Shown: positions 29,635-38,834, counted from the stretch's first letter. The stretch is DNA of 64,000 bases from Thiobacillus sp. 0-1251 (GCA_001899305.1 MKWL01000021.1:124001-188000), one strand, 5' to 3'. Notes: generated from the letters alone by a model not told the origin. Made by a program: numbers and translations.

Positions 29635-30363
29635 TCAGTTGCCGTAGAAATTGACGCTCTGCGGGGTGTACGGCGTGCCATCACCGATGAAACGCCGCCG
29701 CACTTCCCGCGCACGCTCCTGCACGGCAACGATGCGCGCCTGCTCCAGCGCGGTGGCGCGGTCCTGCGTGATTTGCAACTGCTGCGCCTGGATGACTTGC
29801 CGCGCCTGCAAGGCCAGCAACTGGTTGGTGGCCTGCGTGGCTTGCAGCGCACCCAAAGCCGACTGGCTGCGGTTCACCAGATCCGTCAGCGTCTGCTCGT
29901 CGGATGCGAAGTTCTGCACCGCCTGCGACTGCACCTTGGTCGCGGTGCGCAGGGCTTCCAGCGAATTCCGCCAGCGTGAACGCGCATCGGTCGCCATCTG
30001 CGTTCCCGAGGTGGCGGCGGAATACGCATCCGGGTAGAGTCGCTGGAATTCGGTCTCCATTTGCGACACGTTGAACGCCAATCCCTGCGCCTGCTGGATG
30101 AGTTGGTTGGTTGCCGACAGCGACGCACGCAATTCATTCAACGCGCTGAAGTCCAGGCCGGTGAGATTCTTCGCCTGGTTCATCAGCGACTGCGCTTCAT
30201 TTTGGAGTTGCCTGATCTGGTTGTTGATCTGCTCCAGAGAACGCGCTGCCGTCATGATGTTCTGGGCCAGGTTGGACGGATCGATCACGACCCACTGGGC
30301 GTGTGCGGCGGGCTCAAGGGCCACCAGCGTTGCGGCGGCAATGGCGAGGATGGTCTTTTTCAT
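29635..30363 (-). CDS. trbJ: Conjugal transfer protein TrbJ (VirB5)
   Basis: 242 residues, the minor pilus-tip protein. The signal peptide MKKTILAIAAATLVALEPAAHA is cleaved before QWVVIDPSNLAQN. The body is a long helical/coiled-coil rod (LEQINNQIRQLQNEAQSLMNQ). The ATG at 30363 is chosen because it creates the signal peptide; it overlaps the trbE stop. The C-terminus carries RFIGDGTPYTP (224-234), nearly identical to the end of the entry-exclusion lipoprotein EexN at 37,250. Confidence 0.93.
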   Translation of the reverse strand: MKKTILAIAAATLVALEPAAHAQWVVIDPSNLAQNIMTAARSLEQINNQIRQLQNEAQSLMNQAKNLTGLDFSALNELRASLSATNQLIQQAQGLAFNVSQMETEFQRLYPDAYSAATSGTQMATDARSRWRNSLEALRTATKVQSQAVQNFASDEQTLTDLVNRSQSALGALQATQATNQLLALQARQVIQAQQLQITQDRATALEQARIVAVQERAREVRRRFIGDGTPYTPQSVNFYGN

Positions 30364-32801
30364 GATGCGTACTCCTGTGGGATGGACGGAAAGGACGGAA
30401 CAAGGTCGGCGGCCCAGTCGAGGCCGCGATGGCGCAGCCAAGCAGCTGCGAAGTCGGAAGACGACTCCGAACGGGAAACCGCATCGCGTACTTCATCGAT
30501 CGCGCGCTGGTCCTGCGGTGTCGAGGCACCGGCAAAGGCCAGAGTGACCGGCCCCAGGTCCAGGTCAAACAAGCGATTGCCCAGACGGGATTGGTAGTAG
30601 TAGTCGCGTTTGGGAACCGCCTCGACCACGATGTCGATCTGGCGACGGTTCAAACCAAAGCCTTCGTAGATCGTGCGAATCTGCGGTTCGGTCGCCTGCG
30701 GATTAGGCAGGAAGATGCGGCTGGCGCAGCTCTCCACGATGGCCGGGGCGATGGACGAGTTCTGAATGTCAGCCAGCGACTGCGTGGCGAAGATGACGCT
30801 GACGTTCTTCTTGCGCAGCGTCTTCAACCACTGACGGATACGCGCGGCAAATACCGCGTCGTCGAGGAACAACCAGGCCTCATCGAGAATGAGCAAGGTC
30901 GGCGCACCGTCGAACCGTTCATCGAAGCGTGCGAACAGATAGCCCAGCACGGCCAGCACGGCGGCCTTGCTATGCATCAGTTCTTCCATCTCGAAACACT
31001 GGACAGAGCCAGAACCCAAGCGATCCGAATCCGCGTCCAGCAGCTTGCCGTGCGCGCCGCCGAGCACGTAGGGCTGTAGGGCCTGGCGCAAGGCATTCGA
31101 TTGCAGCAACACCGACAGCCCGGTCAGCGTACGTTGCTCGACCGGTGCACCGGCCAAGCTCCCCAGCGCCGACCAGATCATGGCCTTTTCTTCCGGGCCA
31201 ACGGTCACGCCTTCATGCAGCAATCGACCTTCCAGCCACTCGGCGGCCCAGGTGCGGTAGCCCTCCTGGTCGATGCGGGCCAGCGGCTGAAAAGCGATCT
31301 CGCCATCCGTGCCCAGGTCGTAATGTTCACCGCCCAGTCCCAGGATGGTGGCGCGCATCGAGCGCCCCATATCGAAGGCAAAGATGCGCGAGCCGCGATA
31401 GCGGCGAAACTGCATCGCCAGGGTCGCCAGCACCACCGACTTGCCCATGCCAGTTGGGCCGACCACCAGCGTGTGGCCCACGTCGCCGATGTGCGTCACC
31501 AGCCGGAACGGTGTGGCGCCATCGGTGCGCGTCACGATCAACGGCGGACCGTCCAGATGGTCATTGCGCTCCGGTCCGGCCCATACGGCCGACACGGGCA
31601 TCAGGTGCGCCAGGTTCAGCGTCGAGATGATGGGTTGCCGCACATTAGCGTAGGCATTGCCCGGAATCGAGGACAGCCAGGCATCAACGGCATTCAGCGT
31701 TTCCGGGATCGTGACAAAGCCGCGGCCCTGGATGACACGTTCAATCCGGCGCAGTTTCTCATCGGCCGCCGAAGGGTCTGAATCGAGTACCGTCACCGTC
31801 GCCGTGACATAACCGAAGGCGACTTGATCACTGCCCAGTTCCTGCAGGGCCGCGTCGGCATCGCTCGCCTTATTCGAGGCGTCGGTATCGACCAGCGGGC
31901 TTTCCTGCTGGAAGATGGTTTCGCGCAGCAGCGCCACGACGTTCTTGCGCTTGGCGAACCACTGGCGGCGCAGGCGGGTGAGTTCCTTTTCTGCTTCAGC
32001 CTTGTCCATGCAGAGAAAGCGTGTGGACCAGCGGTAAGCGAAGCCCAGGCGGTTCAAGTCGTCCAACAATCCCGGCCAGGTCGAGGTAGGGAAACCGCGC
32101 ACCGACGCCACACGCAGGTGCTGGTCACCCAGCATGGGAGCCAAACCTCCCACCAAGGCAGAATCGGCCAGCAAGGCATCAAGGTAGAACGGATGCTCTG
32201 GCACCGCCACCCGGTAATTCCGCGTCGAAACCGTCGCATGCAGATAGGTCAAGGTTTGGCTATCGTCCAGCCAGGCTATCTCCGGCATGACGCCATTGAG
32301 CAGATCAAAGAAGCGATCTGTCTCCGAGACGAACGACTCCAGCCGTTCGCGCCAGTCCACGCCGCCCTGCGGTGTGTTCTCGTACAGCAACTTGGCGGCG
32401 CGGGCGCGGGATTCCTCTGAGGGCAGGTACGCCAGCGTCAGGTGGTAGCCACTCTCGAAGTGGCTATGGTCTTCCTCGAACGCGGCCCGGCGCTCTTCAT
32501 CCACCAGCCAGGACAGCGGCTCGGGAAACTCCGAACGCGGATAGTCGGCGGCGGCGCGCCGCTCGGCTTCCACGAACAAGGCCCAGCCAGATCCCAGCCG
32601 GCGCAGCGCGTTGTTCAACCGCGCCGACGTAGCAATCAGTTCGCCCTGCGTGGCGCTGTCCAGGTCCGGCCCGCGAAAGCGCGCCGTGCGCTGGAAAGAG
32701 CCATCCTTGTTGAGCACAACGCCCGGCGCGAGCAGTCCGGCCCAGGGCAACCAGTCGGCCAGCAGCACGGGACGCTTGCGGTATTCAGTGAAATTCATCA
32801 T
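30360..32801 (-). CDS. trbE: Conjugal transfer ATPase TrbE (VirB4)
   Basis: 813 residues, the conserved VirB4 ATPase powering pilus assembly. The N-terminal VirB4/CagE domain (DWLPWAGLLAPGVVLNKDGSF) precedes the RecA-like domain with Walker A VVGPTGMGKSVV, and Walker B LLILDEAWLFLDD. An AGGAG ribosome-binding site lies nine bases before the first of two adjacent ATGs (32801). The full family length is present. Confidence 0.95.
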   Translation of the reverse strand: MMNFTEYRKRPVLLADWLPWAGLLAPGVVLNKDGSFQRTARFRGPDLDSATQGELIATSARLNNALRRLGSGWALFVEAERRAAADYPRSEFPEPLSWLVDEERRAAFEEDHSHFESGYHLTLAYLPSEESRARAAKLLYENTPQGGVDWRERLESFVSETDRFFDLLNGVMPEIAWLDDSQTLTYLHATVSTRNYRVAVPEHPFYLDALLADSALVGGLAPMLGDQHLRVASVRGFPTSTWPGLLDDLNRLGFAYRWSTRFLCMDKAEAEKELTRLRRQWFAKRKNVVALLRETIFQQESPLVDTDASNKASDADAALQELGSDQVAFGYVTATVTVLDSDPSAADEKLRRIERVIQGRGFVTIPETLNAVDAWLSSIPGNAYANVRQPIISTLNLAHLMPVSAVWAGPERNDHLDGPPLIVTRTDGATPFRLVTHIGDVGHTLVVGPTGMGKSVVLATLAMQFRRYRGSRIFAFDMGRSMRATILGLGGEHYDLGTDGEIAFQPLARIDQEGYRTWAAEWLEGRLLHEGVTVGPEEKAMIWSALGSLAGAPVEQRTLTGLSVLLQSNALRQALQPYVLGGAHGKLLDADSDRLGSGSVQCFEMEELMHSKAAVLAVLGYLFARFDERFDGAPTLLILDEAWLFLDDAVFAARIRQWLKTLRKKNVSVIFATQSLADIQNSSIAPAIVESCASRIFLPNPQATEPQIRTIYEGFGLNRRQIDIVVEAVPKRDYYYQSRLGNRLFDLDLGPVTLAFAGASTPQDQRAIDEVRDAVSRSESSSDFAAAWLRHRGLDWAADLVPSFPSIPQEYAS

Positions 32802-32822
32802 GGCGTGTTCTCCTTGTCGGTC

Positions 32823-33107
32823 TCACACGTCCAGCAGCGGGCGGTGCTTGATATGGCGGGCGAACACGGCCATGAACTTCGGATCGAGCCGCGCACCCCA
32901 AACCGCCAGCGAATGGCCAACGATCCACAGCACCAGCCCCGGAATCCACAGCTGCAGGCCCAAGCCGACTGCAGCGGCCAGCGTGCCGTTGGCAATCGCC
33001 ACAGTGCGCGGTGCGCCGCCCAGCAAGATCGGTTCTGTCAGCGAGCGATGCAGCGGAATCTCGAAGCCACTGGCGAAACCTGCCGCGAATTCGTTGGCGG
33101 CACTCAT
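32823..33107 (-). CDS. trbD: Conjugal transfer protein TrbD (VirB3)
   Basis: 94 residues, VirB3-like, with hydrophobic segments (NGTLAAAVGLGLQLWIPGLVLWIVG) after a conserved EIPLHRSLTEPILLGGAPR start. VirB3 supports VirB4 at the inner membrane. It overlaps trbC by four bases, and 21 bp separate it from trbE. Confidence 0.92.
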   Translation of the reverse strand: MSAANEFAAGFASGFEIPLHRSLTEPILLGGAPRTVAIANGTLAAAVGLGLQLWIPGLVLWIVGHSLAVWGARLDPKFMAVFARHIKHRPLLDV

Positions 33108-33472
33108 GCGACTACCGCTCCGCCCGAGAACGAGAAGAACGACAGGAAGAACGAGGAAGCTGCGAAGGCGATCGACAGCCCGAACACGATCTGGATCAGC
33201 TTGCGAAAGCCGCCCGAGGTATCGCCGAAGGCCAGTGCCAGGCCGGTGGAAATGATGATGATCACTGCGACGATACGGGCCACCGGCCCCTGGATCGATT
33301 CAAGGATGGATTGCAGCGGCCCTTCCCAGGGCATGCTGGAACCGGCCGCGTGGGCAGTTGTCGCAAGAAACAGCGTCATCGCGGCGAGCACGACAACGTG
33401 CAACGCCAGTCGCAGATGAGGATTTACTGAAAAGCGGGAAGTCGAAACAGTGGTGTGAGCGGTGTACGTCAT
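33104..33472 (-). CDS. trbC: Conjugal transfer pilin TrbC (VirB2)
   Basis: A 122-residue pilin precursor with a long signal region (LRLALHVVVLAAMTLFLATTAHA, cleavage near A|AGSSMPW). Two hydrophobic helices follow (ARIVAVIIIISTGLALAFG and IVFGLSIAFAASSFFLSFF) around the charged turn FRKL, the VirB2 layout. TrbC-type pilins can be cyclised by the TraF peptidase, and a traF gene occurs at 52,640. It overlaps trbB by four bases. Confidence 0.92.
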   Translation of the reverse strand: MTYTAHTTVSTSRFSVNPHLRLALHVVVLAAMTLFLATTAHAAGSSMPWEGPLQSILESIQGPVARIVAVIIIISTGLALAFGDTSGGFRKLIQIVFGLSIAFAASSFFLSFFSFSGGAVVA

Positions 33473-34518
33473 AGCAGTTCTCCAGGGGTGGTTGAGGAAG
33501 GGAGGGAGAGAATCGGAAGCGGCGGCGCGAGCGCGTCGTCAAGGTGGTAGCCGTGGCCGTCGAAACCGACAACGCGGGCGATGGTCTGGACATGGCGAGC
33601 ACGGCCGCGCCCGGCGATGAAGACGACGACATTCACCGCCTCGGCGATCAGCGCACGCGGCGGTGTCAAAGCGACTTCGAGAATCAGTTGTTCCAGGCGC
33701 AAGAGCGCGCCGTGCGCGGAACTGGCGTGAATCGTGGCGATACCGCCGGGGTGCCCAGTGCCCCAGACCTTGATGAGGTCCAATGCTTCGCCCCCGCGCA
33801 CCTCGCCGACGATGACGCGATCGGGCCGTAGCCGCATCGTGGCGCGCACCAGTTCAGCCATCGACACCACGTTGGCCCGCGTGCGCAGCGATACGTGGTC
33901 GCGGGCAGCACACTGAAGCTCCACGGTGTCTTCGAGCACCAGTACCCGGTCGCCGGTGGCGGCGATCTCGGCCAGCAAGGCATTGGCCAGCGTGGTCTTG
34001 CCGGTGCTGGTACCCCCAGCGATCAGGATGTTCTGCCGCTCGCGCACCGCGCGGCGCAGGAACTCGGCTTGTTCCTCGGTCAGGATGCCGTCGGCGACAT
34101 AGCGCTCCAGACCGATGATGCTCACGGCGCGCTTTCGCAAGGCGAAGGCCGGCCCCGGCGCAGCCGGTGGAAGGATGCCCTCGAAACGTTCGCCCGTTTC
34201 CGCCAGTTCGGCGGTCAGCAGTGGCTGGCCGCGATGCACCTCGGTGCCGACATGGGCGGCAACCAGTCGGATGATGCGTTCACCATCGGCCTCAGACAGC
34301 TTGACGCCTGTCGGCGAGCGACCCGACGACAGCCGATCGATCCACAGGGAGCCATTCGGGTTAAGCATGATCTCCACCACGTCCGGGTCTTCCAGCGCGG
34401 CGGCAATAAGCGGCCCCATCGCCGTGCGCAGCATGCGGATACGCCGGTCCAGCGAGGTGGCAGCGGATGACGACGGCGCGAGCTGCAGTGGGGGTGGCAA
34501 TTTCGGAATGGCGCTCAT
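33469..34518 (-). CDS. trbB: Conjugal transfer ATPase TrbB (VirB11)
   Basis: 349 residues, a hexameric VirB11/GspE-like ATPase. Walker A is IAGGTSTGKTTLANALL, the Asp box VLEDTVELQC follows, and Walker B lies in RPDRVIVGEVRGGEALDLI with the His box GHPGGIATIHASS. The N-terminal domain carries the typical ILNPNGSLWIDR-like motif. It heads the trbBCDEJLFGI transcription order and overlaps the RHH gene by four bases. Confidence 0.95.
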   Translation of the reverse strand: MSAIPKLPPPLQLAPSSSAATSLDRRIRMLRTAMGPLIAAALEDPDVVEIMLNPNGSLWIDRLSSGRSPTGVKLSEADGERIIRLVAAHVGTEVHRGQPLLTAELAETGERFEGILPPAAPGPAFALRKRAVSIIGLERYVADGILTEEQAEFLRRAVRERQNILIAGGTSTGKTTLANALLAEIAATGDRVLVLEDTVELQCAARDHVSLRTRANVVSMAELVRATMRLRPDRVIVGEVRGGEALDLIKVWGTGHPGGIATIHASSAHGALLRLEQLILEVALTPPRALIAEAVNVVVFIAGRGRARHVQTIARVVGFDGHGYHLDDALAPPLPILSLPSSTTPGELL

Positions 34519-34967
34519 GCTCCGTCCTCCTGCATGGCGGCTTCTGCCAGCCGGGAGGCATCAGGCTGGATTTCCTCGTAGACCTCCTTGACCAAGCTGC
34601 GCCCGCGCAGCACATGGCGGCCAAGCTGTTCGATGAACAGCTCGAAGCGGGCCTTGCCCTGTGCTTTCGCGGCTTCCTGATGCGCCTCCGGCACCGGCGT
34701 GCTGACCGTCAGGTAGTAGCGCACGTACAGCGCCATCGTCTCGATCAGGATGTTCTGGTCACGTTCCAGACGCTCGAACTGGCGCGACAATCGATCCAGT
34801 CGTTTGGCAGTGGCCGCCTCGCGTTGGTCACCTGCGTCCGGTGAGAGCCAGGAAGCCAGCGCCGCCGCGACGATGGAGGATTTGGACACGCCTTTCTTGG
34901 CGGCCAGTTCGTCCAGGCGCTTGGCGTGGTCATGTTGGATAAAGAGATTCAGGCGGGCTTGGCTCAT
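34515..34967 (-). CDS. Ribbon-helix-helix (CopG-type) protein between traG and trbB
   Basis: 150 residues. The N-terminus RLNLFIQHDHAKRLDELAAKKGVSKSSIVAAALASWL is a ribbon-helix-helix DNA-binding pattern. The remainder is helical, with a putative coiled coil (RLDRLSRQFERLERDQNILIETMALYVRYYL). It overlaps both neighbours by four bases, so it is co-translated with the transfer genes. Its position between traG and trbB is constant in Tn4371-like ICEs, suggesting a regulator of the operon or an accessory of the coupling protein; the actual role is unknown. Confidence 0.82.
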   Translation of the reverse strand: MSQARLNLFIQHDHAKRLDELAAKKGVSKSSIVAAALASWLSPDAGDQREAATAKRLDRLSRQFERLERDQNILIETMALYVRYYLTVSTPVPEAHQEAAKAQGKARFELFIEQLGRHVLRGRSLVKEVYEEIQPDASRLAEAAMQEDGA

Positions 34968-36964
34968 AGCTGGATTCCGTCGTCAGGGTCGAGAGCGGCC
35001 AGCCGTGCCGTGCGCTGCAAGCGCGACGAAATTGAATCAGGCTGGTTCGGAAGGGGAAGCGGGAAATCGTCGTCATCGAGCAGCGACAGGTCGCTGGCTG
35101 ACTGTTCGGGTTCGGTGCTGTAGGTGGCGACTTCGGATAGCTCCGGCTGCTGGCGCGGGCCGCCGTCATCGGCCGACTCACCCAGTCCAGCCATGGCGGA
35201 CGTAGCTGGCACGGAGGGGATTGCCAGAGTGCTCCAATCGTCGACGCGTGCGGCAGGCACGTCGGCGTAGCCCCCCAGCGTCACGGTGGGTGGTGGCAAT
35301 ACGCGGCGCTTGAAGTTGGCATCGAGGTAGTAGCGCAGCTTCTTGGCCTTGATCGGGGCTTGGCCGGAGACCATCACCACCGATTCATCGGGCGGTAGTT
35401 GCATGACTTCACCAGGCGTCAGCAGTGGCCGCGCCGTCTCCTGGCGCGATACCATCAGGTGGCCCAGCCAAGGTGCGAGCCGATGGCCCGCATAGTTGCG
35501 CTGTGCACGCAACTCCGTGGCTGTGCCCAGCGTTTCGGAGATGCGTTTGGCGGTGCGTTCGTCGTTGGTGGCGAAGGTCACGCGCACATGGCAGTTGTCC
35601 AGAATCGAATGGTTCTGACCGTAAGCCTTGTCGATCTGGTTGAGCGATTGCGAAATCAGGAAGGCGCGCAGGCCGTAACCGGCCATGAAGGCCAAGGCAG
35701 ACTCGAAGAAGTCCAGTCGGCCTAGTGCCGGGAACTCGTCGAGCATCAACAGCAGCTTGTGGCGGCGCTCCACGCCATCGGAACCATCGAGCGATTCGGT
35801 GAGGCGCCGGCCGATCTGGTTGAGGATCAAGCGGATCAGCGGCTTGGTACGGCTGATGTCCGATGGCGGAACCACCAGGTACAGCGACACCGGATGTTTG
35901 GCAGAGATCAGGTCGGCGATGCGCCAGTCGCAGCGCGACGTGACTTCGGCCACCGTGGGATCACGGTACAGACCGAGGAAGGACATGGCCGTGGACAGCA
36001 CACCCGAGCGCTCGTTGTCGCTCTTGTTGAGCACTTCGCGCGCGGCCGATGCGACAACAGCATGCGTGCTCTCGCCCAGATGGCGTGTCGTCATCATCCT
36101 GTGCAGCGTCACCTCAAACGGGCATGCCGGATCAGAGAGGAAGTTGGCGACGCCGCGCAACGTCTTGTCTTCGCCCGCATAGAGCACATGCAGAATCGCG
36201 CCGACCAGCAGCGCGTGCGAGGTTTTCTCCCAGTGGTTACGCCGCTCCAGTGCGCCTTCGGGATCGACCAGGATGTCGGCGATGTTCTGCACATCGCGCA
36301 CTTCATGCGCACCGCGCCGGACTTCCAGCAGTGGGTTGTACGCAGCCGACTTCGGATCAGTGGGGTTGAACAGCAGGCAGTGCGAGAAGCGCGAACGCCA
36401 GCCTGCGGTGATGTTCCAGTTCTCGCCTTTGATGTCGTGGATAACTGCGGACGCAGGCCATGACAACAGCGTCGGTACCACCAGACCCACGCCTTTGCCC
36501 GAGCGTGTAGGCGCGAAGGTCAGGACGTGTTCCGGTCCTTCATGGCGCAGATACTGGCGCTCAAGTAAGCCGAGGAAAACTCCGGCAGGGCCGGTTAACC
36601 CGGCCTTGCGAATTTCCTCGGCATCGGCCCAGCGTGCGGAGCCATAGGTCGTGACCAGCTTGGATTGCCGCGAGCGCCATATCGACATGCCAATGGCGAC
36701 CATCACGGCGACCATGCCGCTGGCGCCGGCGATGCTGCCACCCGTGTTGAAGATGTGCGGCGCGTAAGCGTCGAAGTAGAACCACCACTCGAACAAACGC
36801 CAAGGGTGATAGACCGGTGTACCGAAGAAGTCGAACCAGGGAGTGCCAAGGCGTAGCTGGTAACCCAGGGCAGCGGCGGTCCATTGTGTGGCACCCCACA
36901 CGCCGGCTATGACGATACTGAACACCGTCAGCACCTGACCGAACAGCACACTGGTCCCTTGCAT
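34964..36964 (-). CDS. traG: Type IV coupling protein TraG (VirD4)
   Basis: 666 residues. N-terminal membrane helices (LFGQVLTVFSIVIAGVWGATQW; GASGMVAVMVAIGMSIW) anchor a cytoplasmic ATPase with Walker A APTRSGKGVGLVVPTLL and Walker B LLLMLDEFPALGRLDFF. It links the relaxosome to the secretion channel. The ATG at 36964 (MQGTSVLFGQ) is used; an in-frame start at 37000 lacks support. Upstream, about 145 bp separate it from an intrinsic terminator that ends the eexN unit. Confidence 0.95.
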   Translation of the reverse strand: MQGTSVLFGQVLTVFSIVIAGVWGATQWTAAALGYQLRLGTPWFDFFGTPVYHPWRLFEWWFYFDAYAPHIFNTGGSIAGASGMVAVMVAIGMSIWRSRQSKLVTTYGSARWADAEEIRKAGLTGPAGVFLGLLERQYLRHEGPEHVLTFAPTRSGKGVGLVVPTLLSWPASAVIHDIKGENWNITAGWRSRFSHCLLFNPTDPKSAAYNPLLEVRRGAHEVRDVQNIADILVDPEGALERRNHWEKTSHALLVGAILHVLYAGEDKTLRGVANFLSDPACPFEVTLHRMMTTRHLGESTHAVVASAAREVLNKSDNERSGVLSTAMSFLGLYRDPTVAEVTSRCDWRIADLISAKHPVSLYLVVPPSDISRTKPLIRLILNQIGRRLTESLDGSDGVERRHKLLLMLDEFPALGRLDFFESALAFMAGYGLRAFLISQSLNQIDKAYGQNHSILDNCHVRVTFATNDERTAKRISETLGTATELRAQRNYAGHRLAPWLGHLMVSRQETARPLLTPGEVMQLPPDESVVMVSGQAPIKAKKLRYYLDANFKRRVLPPPTVTLGGYADVPAARVDDWSTLAIPSVPATSAMAGLGESADDGGPRQQPELSEVATYSTEPEQSASDLSLLDDDDFPLPLPNQPDSISSRLQRTARLAALDPDDGIQL

Positions 36965-37110
36965 CCTGACCTCCGAATTTCTCCTGCACATCACGCGCAC
37001 AAAGACGCGCCGCAGACGTGAGGTTCGGTGTCAACTCAGTGCCGGTCAAAGACCGTTATCGGCACAATCCAAGGAGAAAAAGAAAGATTTCCAGTAGGGG
37101 CATAGACAAG

Positions 37111-37142
37111 AAAAACGCCGCAAGCGGATGCGCGTTGCGGCG
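37111..37142 (-). terminator. Intrinsic terminator after eexN
   Basis: On the - strand CGCCGCAA and TTGCGGCG form an 8-bp stem followed by TTTTT. It insulates traG from the traR-eexN unit. The 36,965-37,110 stretch should hold the traG promoter. Confidence 0.82.
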
Positions 37143-37249
37143 TGTATGGCGATTTGTTGAAAGATTTTTTGCCGACGCGAAGAATCGGTACACACGGGGT
37201 CACGCGACTGGCATCTGCCGGTCGCAGTGCGGCAATCTGCGCGGAGTGA

Positions 37250-37492
37250 TCAGTTCTTCGGTGTCGGCTCGGGCGTGTACGGCGTGCCGTTGCCCATGAA
37301 GCGTTTGCGCGTGGCTACCGCCACTGCATTGCACAGCGCATCGCCCAGCTTGGCACGGTCGGCCTTGCACTGCTTGCGCAGTTCCTTCAACCGCTCGGGG
37401 TTGGCGGCCAGTGATTCGACAGTCTCCGTGGGGGCGGACTGGTCGCAGGCGGTCAGCAGCACCGCGAGCATCAGGGCAGTAATCATCCTCAT
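37250..37492 (-). CDS. eexN: EexN/TrbK-type entry-exclusion lipoprotein
   Basis: About 80 residues. A lipoprotein signal MRMITALMLAVLLTAC ends at the lipidated cysteine. The mature part has the EexN pattern ESLAANPERLKELRKQCKADRAKLGDALCNAVAVATRKRFMG. Such proteins stop the host receiving a second copy of the same element. The C-terminus RFMGNGTPYTP (64-74) almost repeats the TrbJ C-terminus. Start is probably the ATG at 37492, although 37507 overlaps the LysR stop and is possible. Confidence 0.83.
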   Translation of the reverse strand: MRMITALMLAVLLTACDQSAPTETVESLAANPERLKELRKQCKADRAKLGDALCNAVAVATRKRFMGNGTPYTPEPTPKN

Positions 37493-37503
37493 GGCATGGC
37501 CTC

Positions 37504-38415
37504 TCATTGAATAGTGGCGGCATTCGATGCTTGGTCATCGATAGGACTCACCCTGTCGATGAAGCGGCTCAACTGCTCGGAGGGCTCGGTGTCTGGTCGC
37601 AGCAGGTAGGTGGTCAGCATCGGCGAACGACCGGCCAGCGGGCGGGCAATCACATCGGGATTGCGGCATGCGGCGATCTGGCTTTCACCCGCGAACCCCA
37701 AGCCGTAACCAGCGGCCACCAAGGTCATCATCAAGTCCAGCGTCGGCACACGATCCGCCACGATGGGTTTGGCATCCACCGTGCGCAGCACCCGATTGAT
37801 CTGCTGCCAGAGGCCTTCGCAGATTTCGGGATGGCAGAGCACCAGCGGATAGCGCAACACCTCGTCGAGTGGGATGCGCCGGTGCACCAGGATCGGATGG
37901 CGAGCCGGTACCGCGACCACGAGCGACTCACTCCAGATGGCCTCAGCGATGAGGCCTTCTCCCACTTCATCAGATAGTGCAAACCCCGCGTCATACAGGT
38001 CACTGTTCAGCCCCTTGATCTGCTGCGACAGCGGTGTTTCCGACAAGCGAATCTCCACCTCTGGTTCATCCTCGCGGCACTGTGCGAGCAAAGCCGATAG
38101 TCGTGGCTGGGCGATGCCATCGGACAGCGCGATACGCAGGCGGCCGTGATAACCGGTAGCCGCCGCCTTCACGCTGGCTTTGGCCTGGTCGATAGCTGAG
38201 AAGATGCGATGGGTCTCCTCCAGAAAGACTTTACCCGCCCAGGTCAACCGCGTTCGCCGTGTCGTCCGCTCGAACAACTGCACGGCCAAGTAGGACTCCA
38301 GTTCCTTGATAGTCCGCGACAACGGCGACTGCTCGATGTGCAGGCGCTCGGCCGCACGAGCGAAATGTAACTCTTCGGCCACTGCGATAAAACAACGAAT
38401 ATGACGTAACTCCAT
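37504..38415 (-). CDS. LysR-family regulator (TraR-type)
   Basis: 303 residues. The winged-helix domain MELRHIRCFIAVAEELHFARAAERLHIEQSPLSRTIKELES is at the N-terminus and the LysR substrate-binding domain from about residue 90. A LysR gene called traR next to traG is constant in Tn4371-like ICEs and is thought to control transfer; its ligand is unknown. The ATG at 38415 is only 17 bp from the inverted repeat of the cargo transposon, so the original upstream region has been replaced. Confidence 0.88.
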   Translation of the reverse strand: MELRHIRCFIAVAEELHFARAAERLHIEQSPLSRTIKELESYLAVQLFERTTRRTRLTWAGKVFLEETHRIFSAIDQAKASVKAAATGYHGRLRIALSDGIAQPRLSALLAQCREDEPEVEIRLSETPLSQQIKGLNSDLYDAGFALSDEVGEGLIAEAIWSESLVVAVPARHPILVHRRIPLDEVLRYPLVLCHPEICEGLWQQINRVLRTVDAKPIVADRVPTLDLMMTLVAAGYGLGFAGESQIAACRNPDVIARPLAGRSPMLTTYLLRPDTEPSEQLSRFIDRVSPIDDQASNAATIQ

Positions 38416-38431
38416 GTTGTCTGACCTATCC

Positions 38432-38469
38432 GGGGGCAACTCACGAAACGGAAAAAATCGTACGCTAAG
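38432..38469 (+). repeat. 38-bp terminal inverted repeat, Tn501 type
   Basis: It begins GGGGGCAACTCACGAAACGG and ends GAAAAAATCGTACGCTAAG. The inner 20 bases agree with the Tn501 terminal repeat as I remember it, and the length is exactly 38 bp. The outer end faces the traR-type gene. Confidence 0.87.
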
Positions 38470-38478
38470 GCGTAGCGC

Positions 38479-38730
38479 CTACATCCATCCCAGGCAATGC
38501 GCAAGCATGTAGTACGCTCGATCGGGCGATTGTTCATTCGTCTCGCGGAGCGCTATGACTTCAAGCGCGCGAAGCAGATGTTCGGCGACCTCGAAGTCCT
38601 GCTCTGTACACGCGCGTTCAAATGCCATCTGGACGTCGTCATGCAGCGTCGATCGGACGGCACCTGCGACCTTGCGGGAGCGCGCCCTTGATGGTCGCGA
38701 GAAAGGGCGTGAAGATCGGTGGCTCATCAT
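38479..38730 (-). CDS. Small hypothetical protein beside the transposon end
   Basis: An 83-residue protein from the ATG at 38730 (MMSHRSSRPFSRPSRARSRK). The start is strongly basic; the rest is helical and acidic (DVQMAFERACTEQDFEVAEHLLRALEVIALRETNEQ). I recognise no named domain. Its stop lies ten bases inside the inverted repeat, and it is read in the same direction as the metal operon, from which it is separated by about 100 bp. It may be the last gene of that operon. Confidence 0.55.
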   Translation of the reverse strand: MMSHRSSRPFSRPSRARSRKVAGAVRSTLHDDVQMAFERACTEQDFEVAEHLLRALEVIALRETNEQSPDRAYYMLAHCLGWM

Positions 38731-38834
38731 TGCAGTGTCCTCAAGGTTCGCGGGTGATCGTGTCCCCTCTGCCGAAGCGCTGGTCGATGGCACGCGCCTG
38801 GCACGTGATACGTGATGGAGTTCCCGGCCGACCC

